This document shows positions 26,260 through 34,468 of a DNA stretch of 46,679 nucleotides, one piece after another; the stretch's first letter is position 1, and every line of letters begins with the position of its first letter. Both the position numbers and the translations under genes were made by a program. Source of the DNA: Tropicimonas marinistellae (GTDB lineage: Bacteria; Pseudomonadota; Alphaproteobacteria; Rhodobacterales; Rhodobacteraceae); contig NZ_LNCI01000020.1 of NCBI RefSeq assembly GCF_001509585.1, positions 1-46,679 on the forward strand, read 5' to 3'. The notes beneath the pieces were generated by a model, which was given only the letters and a program-made list of their open reading frames with translations, had not been told where the DNA came from and made no database searches.

Positions 26260-27636
26260 TCAATTCGATGGCGGAACGAGCTTGCCGGGATTGAGGATGC
26301 CGGTCGGGTCGAGCGCGCGCTTGATGTCTCCCATCGCCGCCCAGGTCTGCCCGTGTTCGGCTTCCATATAGTCGGTCTTTCCCATGCCGACGCCGTGTTC
26401 GCCCGTTGCCGTGCCACCTAAGCGCAAGGCGCGTTCCACCATGCGGTGCGACAGGGCTTTCGCGGCCGCGAGTTCGCCGGGCGCTTCATCGTTCACCATC
26501 AGGATGGCGTGGAAGTTGCCATCTCCCACATGGCCGATGATCGGGCCGGGGATTGGGCTTGCGGCTATATCGGCGCGTGTCTCTTCCACGGCCTCGGCCA
26601 ATCGTGAAATCGGCACGCATATATCGGTCACGACCGCCCGCGCGCCCTTTCGGCTCGCGAGAATCGCGTAGTACGCCTTGTGGCGCATTTCCCAAAGCGC
26701 GCTGCGGTCCTCGGCCTTCGGCGACCATCGGAATGGCCCTCCGCCCATCTCCTCGACCAGTTCGCCGAAGCGGGTCGCATCGTCCGCGACCGATTGCGGC
26801 GAGCCGTGGAACTCCACCAGCAGATGCGGCTTCAGCGGGAAATCCATCCCGGAATAGGCATTGACCGCAGCCGCGGTGTCGGCGTCGACGAACTCGATGC
26901 GTGCGACCGGGATCCCGAACTGGATCGTGGCGATTACCGTGTCGACGGCCGCGCCCATGTCATCGAAGGCGCAGACGCCGGCCGAAATCGCTTCCGGCTG
27001 GCCGTGCAGGCGAAGCGTCAGCTCCGTGATGAGCCCCAGTGTGCCCTCGGAACCCACGAAAAGCCGGGTCATGTCGTAGCCCGCTGCCGTCTTGCGCGCG
27101 CGCGTGCCGGTGCGGATCACCCGCCCGTCCGCAAGCACGACCTCAAGGCCGAGCACGTTGTCCGCCATTGTGCCATAGCGCACCGTCGTGGTGCCGCTGG
27201 CGCGGGTTGCCGCCATGCCACCGAGCGAGGCATTTGCGCCGGGATCGACAGGGAAGAACAGCCCCGTCGCCCGCAATTCCCGGTTCAGCGCCTCTCGCGT
27301 GAGCCCCGGTTGAACGGTCGCATCCATATCCGCGTCGTTGACCGAAAGCAGTTTGTCCATCCGGCTGAAATCCACGCAGATCCCGCCGCGAACGGCCAGC
27401 GCGTGACCTTCGAGCGAGGTGCCTGCGCCCCAACCGACCACCGGGCAGCCGTGTTCGGAACAGGCGGCGAGGATCCGGGAGACTTCTTCGGTGGTCTCCG
27501 GATAGGCGACGGCATCCGGCGGTGTGACCGGGAAATAGCTCTCCGAGATGCCGTGCGCCTTTCGGTCGGCGTCGGATCGTGTGAGCCTGTCTCCCAAGAT
27601 GCCGCTAACGGCGGTAATCGCGCGATCTACATTCAT
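26260..27636 (-). CDS. FAD-linked D-lactate/glycolate-type dehydrogenase
   Basis: The 458-residue flavoprotein belongs to the VAO/GlcD family and oxidises a 2-hydroxy acid, passing electrons to a quinone or cytochrome. FAD-binding features are VGWGAGTSLEGHA, DPGANASLGGMAATRASGTTTVRYG and GSEGTLGLITELTLRL; the C-terminal domain has HVGDGNFHAI and GGTATGEHGVGMGK, whose histidines bind metal and substrate. The uninterrupted order resembles mitochondrial-type D-lactate dehydrogenase (LDHD) more than GlcD of the three-subunit glycolate oxidase, whose partners are absent here. The ATG at 27636 has AGGAGA upstream and was preferred over 27669. Confidence 0.87.
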   Translation of the reverse strand: MNVDRAITAVSGILGDRLTRSDADRKAHGISESYFPVTPPDAVAYPETTEEVSRILAACSEHGCPVVGWGAGTSLEGHALAVRGGICVDFSRMDKLLSVNDADMDATVQPGLTREALNRELRATGLFFPVDPGANASLGGMAATRASGTTTVRYGTMADNVLGLEVVLADGRVIRTGTRARKTAAGYDMTRLFVGSEGTLGLITELTLRLHGQPEAISAGVCAFDDMGAAVDTVIATIQFGIPVARIEFVDADTAAAVNAYSGMDFPLKPHLLVEFHGSPQSVADDATRFGELVEEMGGGPFRWSPKAEDRSALWEMRHKAYYAILASRKGARAVVTDICVPISRLAEAVEETRADIAASPIPGPIIGHVGDGNFHAILMVNDEAPGELAAAKALSHRMVERALRLGGTATGEHGVGMGKTDYMEAEHGQTWAAMGDIKRALDPTGILNPGKLVPPSN

Positions 27637-27898
27637 CCGTTTCTCCTGCGCTGCGACCCTAGTGGTCATCCCGGAGATTGCAAAGCGTGGGCTATGCGTG
27701 GAAACCGAGCAATTTGCGCTGACCGAAGGGCACAGTGAGCGCCGTGCGCGCCGCGCGACCGGGTTCGGGCTTGGAGGTATGTGGGCAATCCCCTAGGAAC
27801 GATGGGAGTGTCCGGGTATCGCCCGGATAGCGGCATCGGCCGTTGCGGGCAGGCGGGCTCCCGGAGCGGTTTGGCCCCAGACCCGCAGAGGACTTGCC

Positions 27899-29587
27899 GT
27901 GAGCGAAAGCACCCGCGCGTTGATCCTGCAGCAAATCCGGGAAAGCCGGCAGGGCCTCGGCCAAGGCTGGCAACTCCTTTTGCGGCAAGGGCCAAGCCAG
28001 GTGCAGTTCTGGTTTATCGCGCTTGCCGTCGGCATTGCGTCTGGCTTTGCTGCAGTCGGATTTCGCGAGGGCATCACCTGGCTGCAGGGCACGCTCTACT
28101 CCGCGCCGGACGTCAATCAGATCCACAGCCACGCGCGCATGCTGCCGTGGTGGTGGCTCATGGCATTGCCGATCTGCGGCGGTCTGGTTGTAGGTGTCAT
28201 TCTGAACCACTTCACGCCGGACGGGCGGGTGCGTTCGGTCGCGGACGTGATCGAGGGCGCCGCGCTTCGCAAGGGCAGGGTGGAGCGCAAGGCCGGCCTC
28301 GCCTCGGCGATGGCATCGCTGATCACGCTGTCCTCTGGCGGCTCGTCTGGGCGCGAGGGGCCGGTGGTGCACCTTGCCGGCGTGATCGCGTCGTGGGTCA
28401 GCGAACATATCAGGGCGGACGGCATCACGGGGCGCGACCTCCTGGGGTGCGCGGTCGCCGCGGCCGTCTCCGCGTCTTTCAATGCGCCAATTGCCGGTGC
28501 CCTGTTTGCACTGGAAGTCGTCCTGCGCCATTTCGCCGTTCACGCGTTTGCGCCCATCGCGATCGCATCTGTCGCGGGCACCGTTATCAGCCGCCTGGAG
28601 TTTGGCGATGTCACGGAGTTCAACCTGACGCCCACGACCTCGCTCACGTTCTACGTCGAACTTCCGGCTTTCCTGTTGCTGGGTCTTTTGTCGGGACTCG
28701 TCGCCGTGCTTCTCATGCGCAGCATCTTCTTTGCCGACGACTTCGCCAGCCATCTACAGGAGAAATGGCGGGTGCCGCAGGTCCTGCGGCCGGCGATTGC
28801 GGGTGCGTTGCTGGGCGCGCTGGCCATCGGCTTTCCCCATATCATCGGTGTGGGCTACGAGACGACGTCGGCGGCCTTGCGTGGTGAGCTGCTGTTTCAC
28901 GAGGCATTTGTCTTTGCCGTCCTGAAAGTGGTTGCCGTCGCCATCACCGTGGCAGGTCGCATGGGCGGTGGTGTCTTTTCGCCCGCGCTCATGGTGGGGG
29001 CGCTGACGGGCCTCGCATTCGGATTTGTCGCCACCGGACTCATCCCGCAATACTCGGGCACAGGGGAGCTCTATGCGCTGGCCGGTATGGGGGCGGTCGC
29101 GGCGGCGGTGCTCGGTGCGCCCATTTCCACCACGCTGATCGTCTTCGAGTTGACCGGCGACTGGCAAACAGGGCTCGCCGTCATGGTGTCGGTCTCGCTG
29201 TCGACTGCGCTCGCCAGCCGACTGGTTGATCGCTCGTTCTTCCTAACCCAGCTGGAACACAAGGGCGTGCATCTCGCAGCGGGTCCGCAGGCCTATCTGC
29301 TTTCGATCTACTCGGCCGCGGTGATCATGCGATCCAAGGACAGCCCGCGCGCCGCGCCAGAAGAGGTGTGTATGGAGCTGATTGAAAAGGGTGTCTCCAT
29401 CGAACCCGATACGACCCTTGAAGTCGCCTTGCCCATGTTCGACGAAACCGGCCAGCCTTTCCTGCCGGTCGTCGCACCCGCAGCGGATGGCGCCGAGCCC
29501 GAGTTGATGGGCGCGCTTTTCCAGGTCGATGCTCTGAAGGCTTACAATCGTGCCCTCGCCGACACCGCCGCCGAGGAGCATTCCTGA
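27899..29587 (+). CDS. ClC-type chloride channel or Cl-/H+ antiporter
   Basis: The 562-residue membrane protein has the ClC fold: the anion selectivity motifs SSGGSSGREGPVVH (with the gating glutamate) and GGGVFSPALMVGA, plus GAPISTTLIVFELTGD. GREGP argues for chloride rather than the fluoride-specific subgroup. After the last helix a soluble tail of about 110 residues resembles a partial or degenerate CBS-domain pair (VSIEPDTTLEVALPMFDETGQPFLPVV). The start is a GTG at 27899 with AGAGGA about 7 bases upstream. It is divergent from the dehydrogenase gene; the gap has a hairpin TCCGGG/CCCGGA (27811-27827). Confidence 0.9.
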   Translation: MSESTRALILQQIRESRQGLGQGWQLLLRQGPSQVQFWFIALAVGIASGFAAVGFREGITWLQGTLYSAPDVNQIHSHARMLPWWWLMALPICGGLVVGVILNHFTPDGRVRSVADVIEGAALRKGRVERKAGLASAMASLITLSSGGSSGREGPVVHLAGVIASWVSEHIRADGITGRDLLGCAVAAAVSASFNAPIAGALFALEVVLRHFAVHAFAPIAIASVAGTVISRLEFGDVTEFNLTPTTSLTFYVELPAFLLLGLLSGLVAVLLMRSIFFADDFASHLQEKWRVPQVLRPAIAGALLGALAIGFPHIIGVGYETTSAALRGELLFHEAFVFAVLKVVAVAITVAGRMGGGVFSPALMVGALTGLAFGFVATGLIPQYSGTGELYALAGMGAVAAAVLGAPISTTLIVFELTGDWQTGLAVMVSVSLSTALASRLVDRSFFLTQLEHKGVHLAAGPQAYLLSIYSAAVIMRSKDSPRAAPEEVCMELIEKGVSIEPDTTLEVALPMFDETGQPFLPVVAPAADGAEPELMGALFQVDALKAYNRALADTAAEEHS

Positions 29588-29644
29588 GGCCGGGGCCGAT
29601 TTGGCCACCGACCGCAGGGCATTCCGCCGGTTTCCCTTAAGCGA

Positions 29645-29818
29645 TCAGCGGTTCCGAGTTCGCCAGATCGCGTAGCCTGAGACCAGAAGGGCCGCAAGCC
29701 CGACCGCAACGGCCTCCATGCCGTGAGGATGCGCGTGGACCTCGGCGAGGGAATGGGCTTCGTGTGCCACGGCTGGTAGCGCCGACAGGGCGAAGGTGAC
29801 AAGGGCAAGGCGCTTCAT
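29645..29818 (-). CDS. 57-residue His-containing secreted/membrane protein, last gene of guanidine operon
   Basis: This protein has a cleavable-looking signal peptide (MKRLALVTFALSALPAVA), then a short periplasmic stretch with five histidines (HEAHSLAEVHAHPHG), one membrane helix (EAVAVGLAALLVSGYAIW) and a basic end RTRNR. It is too short for most gene finders. Its ATG overlaps the stop of the upstream His-rich gene (ATGA), which strongly supports its reality. No family is recognised. Context suggests a role in metal (nickel) handling at the membrane for the guanidine hydrolase; that is inference. Confidence 0.7.
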   Translation of the reverse strand: MKRLALVTFALSALPAVAHEAHSLAEVHAHPHGMEAVAVGLAALLVSGYAIWRTRNR

Positions 29819-30309
29819 ATGGAGAACTCCGTTTTCTTGTTAGCCAGGAAATCCTTTACATCGGTCACGGTCTTCTCGTCCATCGATACATAGACGAAGG
29901 CCATGTTCGTGCGTTCGCTTACCATGCTGCCGGGGTAGGGCAGGTAACTCAGTTCGCGCGATCCGAAGGAGGGTGAGGCGGTGCCGACCTGCCATTCGGT
30001 CGTCAGTTCCACGTCCACCAGCTTCAGGGCCGTCTCGCCGCCGCGGCCAGGTTTTTCGAAGGGCACGCCGGCGAGGCGAAGATAGGCCGCCTTGTCGGCG
30101 GCGTTCACGAAACCGTCGATGAACTGCGTGGCGAGCACCTGGAGGTCGGCCGCTTCGTCGGCGTCGTGCATGTGCGAATGCAGGTGGTCTCCGTGGGCGT
30201 GGTTGTGCCCCGCGCCATGCGGCGCGGGGACTTGGTGGCGTCCGTGAGTGGTGTGGTCGCCGTCAACGTGGTTTTGATGGTGGGGATGGTACGGGTGGTC
30301 ATGTGGCAT
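29815..30309 (-). CDS. Histidine-rich protein, candidate nickel chaperone for the guanidine hydrolase
   Basis: The 164-residue cytoplasmic-looking protein has 17 histidines in its first 49 residues (MPHDHPYHPHHQNH at the start and HNHAHGDHLHSHMHD at the end of the tract). A domain of about 110 residues follows (AADLQVLATQFIDGFVNAADK to FLANKKTEFSI) with no cysteines and no motif I recognise. His tracts like this bind nickel in HypB, UreE and SlyD. It overlaps the enzyme gene by 11 bases and the next gene by 4, so all are co-translated. The ATG at 30309 has AGAGGTGG upstream; an ATG at 30339 is possible. A chaperone or storage role is inferred from composition and position; no GTPase motif is present, so it is not HypB itself. 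Confidence 0.8.
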   Translation of the reverse strand: MPHDHPYHPHHQNHVDGDHTTHGRHQVPAPHGAGHNHAHGDHLHSHMHDADEAADLQVLATQFIDGFVNAADKAAYLRLAGVPFEKPGRGGETALKLVDVELTTEWQVGTASPSFGSRELSYLPYPGSMVSERTNMAFVYVSMDEKTVTDVKDFLANKKTEFSI

Positions 30310-31543
30310 TGGACCACCTCTTGCCTTCGAAGTCGCCATGCGGAATTTCGACTGGCTTGTCGATGTGGGCTTTGTGCTTGCCGAGCGTGCCGTTCGAGAC
30401 CATCGCGCCCAAGACATCGACAATGACCCGCGTCCCCATGAGTGCCGTGATGTCGGAGGTGTCATAGGGCGGGGAGACCTCCACCAGCTCCATGCCGCAG
30501 ATCCCCTCTGCCGCGACCTTGGACGCCAGCGCCAGCGCCTCGCGCGGCAGGAAGCCGCCCGGCTCCGGCCAGCCCGTGCCCGGCACGAAGCCGCAATCGA
30601 TGCTGTCGATATCGAAGGACATGTAGACCATGTCCACCCCGTCCCACGCCATCTCCAGCGCCATCTCGGCCGTCTTGTCGACGCCCATCCGCTCCATGTC
30701 GGACATGGTGATGATGTTGGTCTCCCGCTCTCGGGCGACCTTCACCGCCTCCCGCGGGACCTGCCAGCCGCCAATGCCAACCTGCACGAGGTTCTTGGCC
30801 GGCACATTCGGCAGGTTGGTGGAGTGGAACCACGGCGTGGTGTGCATCCGCTCGTCGAGGTCCTTCTCCTGGATGTCGGCGTGGCGGTCGAAATGGACAA
30901 TGCCGATCTTCTTCGAGGTGCATTCGGCGATGCCGCGCACGCAGGGAAAGCCGATGGAATGGTCGCCGCCGATCATGATCGGCAGGCTGCCGGAGGAGAA
31001 GACGTGGGAAACCGCGCGGCTGATCTGGTCGAAGGACTTCTCGATATTGGCCGGGATGGTGAAGACGTCGCCCGCATCGCAAAGTGTCATCTGCTCCCGC
31101 AAGTCCACCCCGATCTCGTAGTTATAGGGTGTGTAGAGTGCGGAGATCTTGCGCACCCCCTGCGGCCCGAAGCGGGTACCGGGGCGATAAGTGGTGCCGC
31201 CGTCGAAGGGAATGCCGAGCACGGTGGCATCGTAGTTGGCCACTTCCAGCACATCCTCGGCATAGGGCGCCTTGAGGAAGGTGTTGATGCCGGCATAGTG
31301 CGGCAGCTCGCCCCGCGCGAAGGTGGGGATGGACTTGTCCTCGATGCTGTCCGCGCCCGTGAGTCCCATGCGCAGCGCCCACCGGCGCTCTTCGTCCCAG
31401 CGGCCCTCGGGTATTTCGCCTTCGGCCTGCATCGCCTTCCAGCCCTGAAGCTTTGTCAGGTCCGGGTGGTGGAAGCGGCGCGCGTCGTGTCGTGTGAGGC
31501 GTGGGTGATGCGGCCGCGAACGGTCACGCGGGGACTGGAACAT
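30299..31543 (-). CDS. gdmH: Ureohydrolase-family enzyme, probable Ni-dependent guanidine hydrolase
   Basis: The 414-residue member of the arginase/agmatinase family has all the dinuclear metal ligands: GGDHS (His195), HFDRHAD (Asp219, His221, Asp223) and SFDID (Asp311, Asp313). Ordinary agmatinases read GTGTP after the last ligands; this protein reads GTGWPEPGG with Trp325, a change I associate with the guanidine hydrolases described from Synechocystis (Sll1077). The N-terminal extension of about 90 residues is also longer than in agmatinases of about 310 residues. A guanidine-I riboswitch and an importer in the same operon support guanidine as substrate (products urea and ammonia). The ATG at 31543 has GGAGG and overlaps the ATPase gene by 20 bases. 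Confidence 0.85.
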   Translation of the reverse strand: MFQSPRDRSRPHHPRLTRHDARRFHHPDLTKLQGWKAMQAEGEIPEGRWDEERRWALRMGLTGADSIEDKSIPTFARGELPHYAGINTFLKAPYAEDVLEVANYDATVLGIPFDGGTTYRPGTRFGPQGVRKISALYTPYNYEIGVDLREQMTLCDAGDVFTIPANIEKSFDQISRAVSHVFSSGSLPIMIGGDHSIGFPCVRGIAECTSKKIGIVHFDRHADIQEKDLDERMHTTPWFHSTNLPNVPAKNLVQVGIGGWQVPREAVKVARERETNIITMSDMERMGVDKTAEMALEMAWDGVDMVYMSFDIDSIDCGFVPGTGWPEPGGFLPREALALASKVAAEGICGMELVEVSPPYDTSDITALMGTRVIVDVLGAMVSNGTLGKHKAHIDKPVEIPHGDFEGKRWSNAT

Positions 31544-32291
31544 GGGTTTCCTCCGTCAGTCTCTGGAAGGGGATGCCGCCATCGCGGGCATCGAAATCGT
31601 AGGTGATGGTGGCGCCGAAGGCCTCCGGATCGGTCGGGTCCCAGCGGGGCTTGTCGAAGACGAGCACCCGGTCGCCCAGCTTGAAGCCCTCGGTCAGGTC
31701 GTGGGTGACCATGAAGACGGTCATCTTCGTCTCGGCGCGCAATTCCATCAGGAAGTCATGCATCTGAAGGCGCGTGCCCGGGTCGAGCGCGCCGAAGGGC
31801 TCGTCGAGCAGCAGGATGCGCGGCTTGGCTGTGAGCGCCTGGCCGATGGCGAGGCGTTGCTGCATGCCGCCCGAAAGTGTCGAGGGGTATTGATCCGCCA
31901 CGTGGGCGAGGCCGATGCGCTCGAGCACTGTGTCGGCGCGGTCGCGGGCGGCGCGGCGGTCGGCGCCGAAGAAACGGCCAAGCGGTTGGGCGAAGCTCTC
32001 GCCGGCAACGACGTTCTCGCGGATCGTCATGTGCGGGAAGACCGAATATCGCTGGAAGACGACGCCGCGCTCCGGATTCGGCTCGACGGCGGGCGGGTTC
32101 CCGTCGATGGAGATCGTGCCTCGGGTGGGGGTCTCCTGCGCCAGCAGCAGGCGCAGAAAGGTGGACTTGCCGCAACCGGAGGCACCGACAATGGAGATGA
32201 ACTCGCCCTCATCCACCTCGACATTTACTCGTTCGAGGATCGGGCGCTTGCCATAGGACTGGAAGACGTCGCGGACGGAGACGAAGCTCAT
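31524..32291 (-). CDS. ABC transporter ATP-binding protein, NitT/TauT type (probable guanidine import)
   Basis: The 255-residue ATPase has Walker A GASGCGKST, Q-loop VVFQRYSVFPHMTIRENV, signature LSGGMQQRL, Walker B ILLLDEPFGALD and H-loop VTHDLTEG. This set is typical of SsuB/TauB/NrtD-like ATPases. After the core is a family tail of about 45 residues (KPRWDPTDPEAFGATITYDFD). The ATG at 32291 has GGAGG 7 bases upstream; the open frame continues upstream to 32414 without similarity. It lies between permease and enzyme genes in the riboswitch-led operon, so it most likely powers uptake of guanidine. Confidence 0.9.
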   Translation of the reverse strand: MSFVSVRDVFQSYGKRPILERVNVEVDEGEFISIVGASGCGKSTFLRLLLAQETPTRGTISIDGNPPAVEPNPERGVVFQRYSVFPHMTIRENVVAGESFAQPLGRFFGADRRAARDRADTVLERIGLAHVADQYPSTLSGGMQQRLAIGQALTAKPRILLLDEPFGALDPGTRLQMHDFLMELRAETKMTVFMVTHDLTEGFKLGDRVLVFDKPRWDPTDPEAFGATITYDFDARDGGIPFQRLTEETHVPVPA

Positions 32292-32454
32292 TGTGAGACC
32301 TCCGCATTGGGGACCTGCGCTTCGAGACAACGTCCCGACCGGCGTTTCCGCCGGACAGCGCCCGACCCGCTCCCCAGGGCGGGCGCTCTCTGCGTCTCCC
32401 TCCGGGCCGGGCACGGCCCTTCTCGCTCCGAATGGATGTCTGGATTATTGATCA

Positions 32455-33267
32455 TCACAACCCTTCCTCCATCCAGGGGAAGGCGCGCTTGGACAGCTTC
32501 TTCAGCAGGAAGTCGATCACGAAGGCGAGGAAGGTGATCCAGATGACATAGGTCAGGATTACGTCCATCGCGAGGTATCGACGCACGAGGAAGATCCGGT
32601 AGCCGAGCCCGAGATCGGAGGCGATGGCCTCGGCGGCGATTAGGAACAACCAGGCTGGCCCGAGCGAGAGTCGAACCGCCTGGATCAAACGCGGCAGAAC
32701 CTGCGGTAGCGCCACGCGCAGCGCGATCACGAACGAGGAGGCGCCGAGTGTTTCGGCCTTCACGATCTGCTCGCGCGGAATCTCGATGACGCGCTGCGAG
32801 AGGTCGCGGATCAGGAAGGGAGTGATGCCGATGACGATCAGCACGATCTTCGACAGTTCCCCGAGCCCGAAGACGATGAAGAGGATCGGCAACAGCGCCA
32901 GTGGCGGCACCATGGAGATCACGGCAATGAACCCGGCCAGCCCGGCCCGAATATGCGGGAACAGCCCGATCAGAAGCCCGGCGCCCAGACCGATGAATGC
33001 CGAGATGGCGACGCCGATCCCGAGCCTTTGCAGCGAGATCGCGGTGTCGTGCCAGAGCAGGATGCGGCCGGACCTCTTGTCGGGCTCGGAAAATAGGCGC
33101 TGCGCTGTGTCGACGATTGTCGAGGGGGCTGGCAGCAACTTGTCGGCGGGGTTCTCCGCCAGCCGCATCTCGGAGCCGATCATGTAGGCCACGAGCACCA
33201 GCGCGAAGGGTAGCAACGCCAGGAAGGTGGCCAGAACCGGCCCGGGTTTTCGGTTGATGTATCGCAT
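32455..33267 (-). CDS. ABC transporter permease, NitT/TauT type (probable guanidine import)
   Basis: The 270-residue inner-membrane protein has about six helices and the BPD_transp_1 EAA loop in IVKAETLGASSFVIALRVALPQVLPRLIQAVRLSLGPAW, as in SsuC/TauC. It has an N-terminal KPGPVLATFLALLPFALVLVAY helix and a periplasmic segment with NPADKLLPAPSTIVDT. It lies 61 bases after the binding-protein gene, with a strong hairpin between, and 163 bases before the ATPase gene. Substrate is inferred from the operon. Confidence 0.9.
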   Translation of the reverse strand: MRYINRKPGPVLATFLALLPFALVLVAYMIGSEMRLAENPADKLLPAPSTIVDTAQRLFSEPDKRSGRILLWHDTAISLQRLGIGVAISAFIGLGAGLLIGLFPHIRAGLAGFIAVISMVPPLALLPILFIVFGLGELSKIVLIVIGITPFLIRDLSQRVIEIPREQIVKAETLGASSFVIALRVALPQVLPRLIQAVRLSLGPAWLFLIAAEAIASDLGLGYRIFLVRRYLAMDVILTYVIWITFLAFVIDFLLKKLSKRAFPWMEEGL

Positions 33268-33282
33268 ACTGCAATCCAGGCA

Positions 33283-33310
33283 CGCCCCGCCACTGGAGGA
33301 CGGCGGGGCG
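33283..33310 (-). promoter_or_regulatory. Intercistronic hairpin between binding-protein and permease genes
   Basis: CGCCCCGCC (33283-33291) pairs perfectly with GGCGGGGCG (33302-33310) around a 10-base loop. Such structures in ABC operons commonly stabilise the upstream message or cause partial termination, giving more binding protein than permease. No T run follows. Confidence 0.5.
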
Positions 33311-33328
33311 CTTTCCCCGTGGTTGGGG

Positions 33329-34384
33329 TTACAGGCTGCCCTCGGCCGCCATCTTCATGAAGCTCGTGTCGTATCGGAACTTCACATTGTTCTCGTCGCC
33401 AGTCGTGCTGCCGTCCGGATAGGCCACGCCCACGAAGTCGGCCGAAGGCGCGCCTTCGCCGAGAATACCTTTGTCGAACAGGAACTCCGCAACGTTCACC
33501 ATTGTGGCCGGCAATTCCGCGCTTTCGGTGAAGGCAACGGCGTCGGCTGGAGTCCAGAACATCTTCGTCGAGTCGAGCTGCGCCTTGTAGCCGGCAAGAT
33601 CCGTACCCGAGGCTTCGGCCATGGCGCTCAGGGCTTCTTCGTCACCGGCAGCCATGAGATCCATCAACTCGTACCAAGCACCGACCAGGGCCTTGCCGAA
33701 GGCGGGGTTGTCGGCAAGCGTTTCGGTGTTCACCACCATCAGGTCGATAATCTCGCCCGGAATATCGGCGCTGTCGAAGAGCATGTTCGCACCGGGCGTC
33801 TCCAGGATGGAGGAGACCAACGGGTTCCAGGTGACGACGGCTTCGACATCGTCGGTCGCAAAGGCGGCAATCATGTCGGCGTCCGATGTGTTGATCACGC
33901 CGCCAAGGTCCGCCTCCGACAAGCCAACACTGTCGAGCGCGCGCGCGAGCAGGTAGTGGGAGACCGACAGTTCCACGAGGTTGACCGGCTTGCCGGCAAG
34001 GCTCGCTAGGTCGCCATCACCTTTCACGATCACCGCGTCATTGCCATTGGAGTAATCGCCCACGATCAGGGCTGTCGTATCGACACCGCCGCCCGAGGGA
34101 ATGGACAGCGTGTCCATATTGGTGGCCGAAACACCGTCGAAGGCGCCGGCGGTGTATTGATTGATGGATTCCACGTAATCGTTGATCTGAACGATCTCCA
34201 CGTCGATCCCGTACTTCTCGGCCCATTTGTCCATGATGCCGGAGGTCTCCAGGTATCCCCAGGGCATCCAGCCCACATAGATCGACCATGCGACCTTGAA
34301 TTCGGTTTTCTCCTCGGCCATCGCGGCAGGGGCGCTTAGCGCGGCGGCGAGTATGGTTGCGGACAGAATTGTCGACTTCAGCAT
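33329..34384 (-). CDS. Periplasmic substrate-binding protein, NitT/TauT type (probable guanidine binding)
   Basis: The 351-residue protein has a signal peptide ending AAMAEEK (about residue 23) and a mature domain of the NMT1/SsuA-like class: FKVAWSIYVGWMPWGYLETSGIMDKWAEKYG, a hinge region with YTAGAFDGVSATNMDTLSIPSGGGVDTTAL, and FATDDVEAVVTWNPLVS. It would deliver the ligand to the permease. As the first gene after the guanidine-I riboswitch it is the best candidate for a periplasmic guanidine receptor. The ATG at 34384 has AGGGAG upstream. An inverted repeat TTCCGCC/GGCGGAA (34402-34408, 34433-34439) in the leader may be part of the expression platform. Confidence 0.9.
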   Translation of the reverse strand: MLKSTILSATILAAALSAPAAMAEEKTEFKVAWSIYVGWMPWGYLETSGIMDKWAEKYGIDVEIVQINDYVESINQYTAGAFDGVSATNMDTLSIPSGGGVDTTALIVGDYSNGNDAVIVKGDGDLASLAGKPVNLVELSVSHYLLARALDSVGLSEADLGGVINTSDADMIAAFATDDVEAVVTWNPLVSSILETPGANMLFDSADIPGEIIDLMVVNTETLADNPAFGKALVGAWYELMDLMAAGDEEALSAMAEASGTDLAGYKAQLDSTKMFWTPADAVAFTESAELPATMVNVAEFLFDKGILGEGAPSADFVGVAYPDGSTTGDENNVKFRYDTSFMKMAAEGSL

Positions 34385-34468
34385 GTTTCAGCTCCCTGTC
34401 GTTCCGCCGGTGTTTCTGATTGTCGGTGCGCTGGCGGAACAAGGAGGATAGGGCGCGGGCGAACCGAC

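Noticed and set aside
27637-27898. Fluoride riboswitch upstream of the ClC gene
   Set aside because: The hairpin TCCGGG/CCCGGA lacks the conserved crcB-motif elements, and the GREGP filter suggests a chloride transporter.
30299-31543. Plain agmatinase (SpeB) annotation
   Set aside because: The tryptophan change, the long N-terminus, the guanidine-I riboswitch and the importer fit guanidine hydrolase better; no polyamine genes are nearby.
31524-34384. Nitrate, taurine or bicarbonate transporter annotation
   Set aside because: Family resemblance only; operon and riboswitch point to guanidine.
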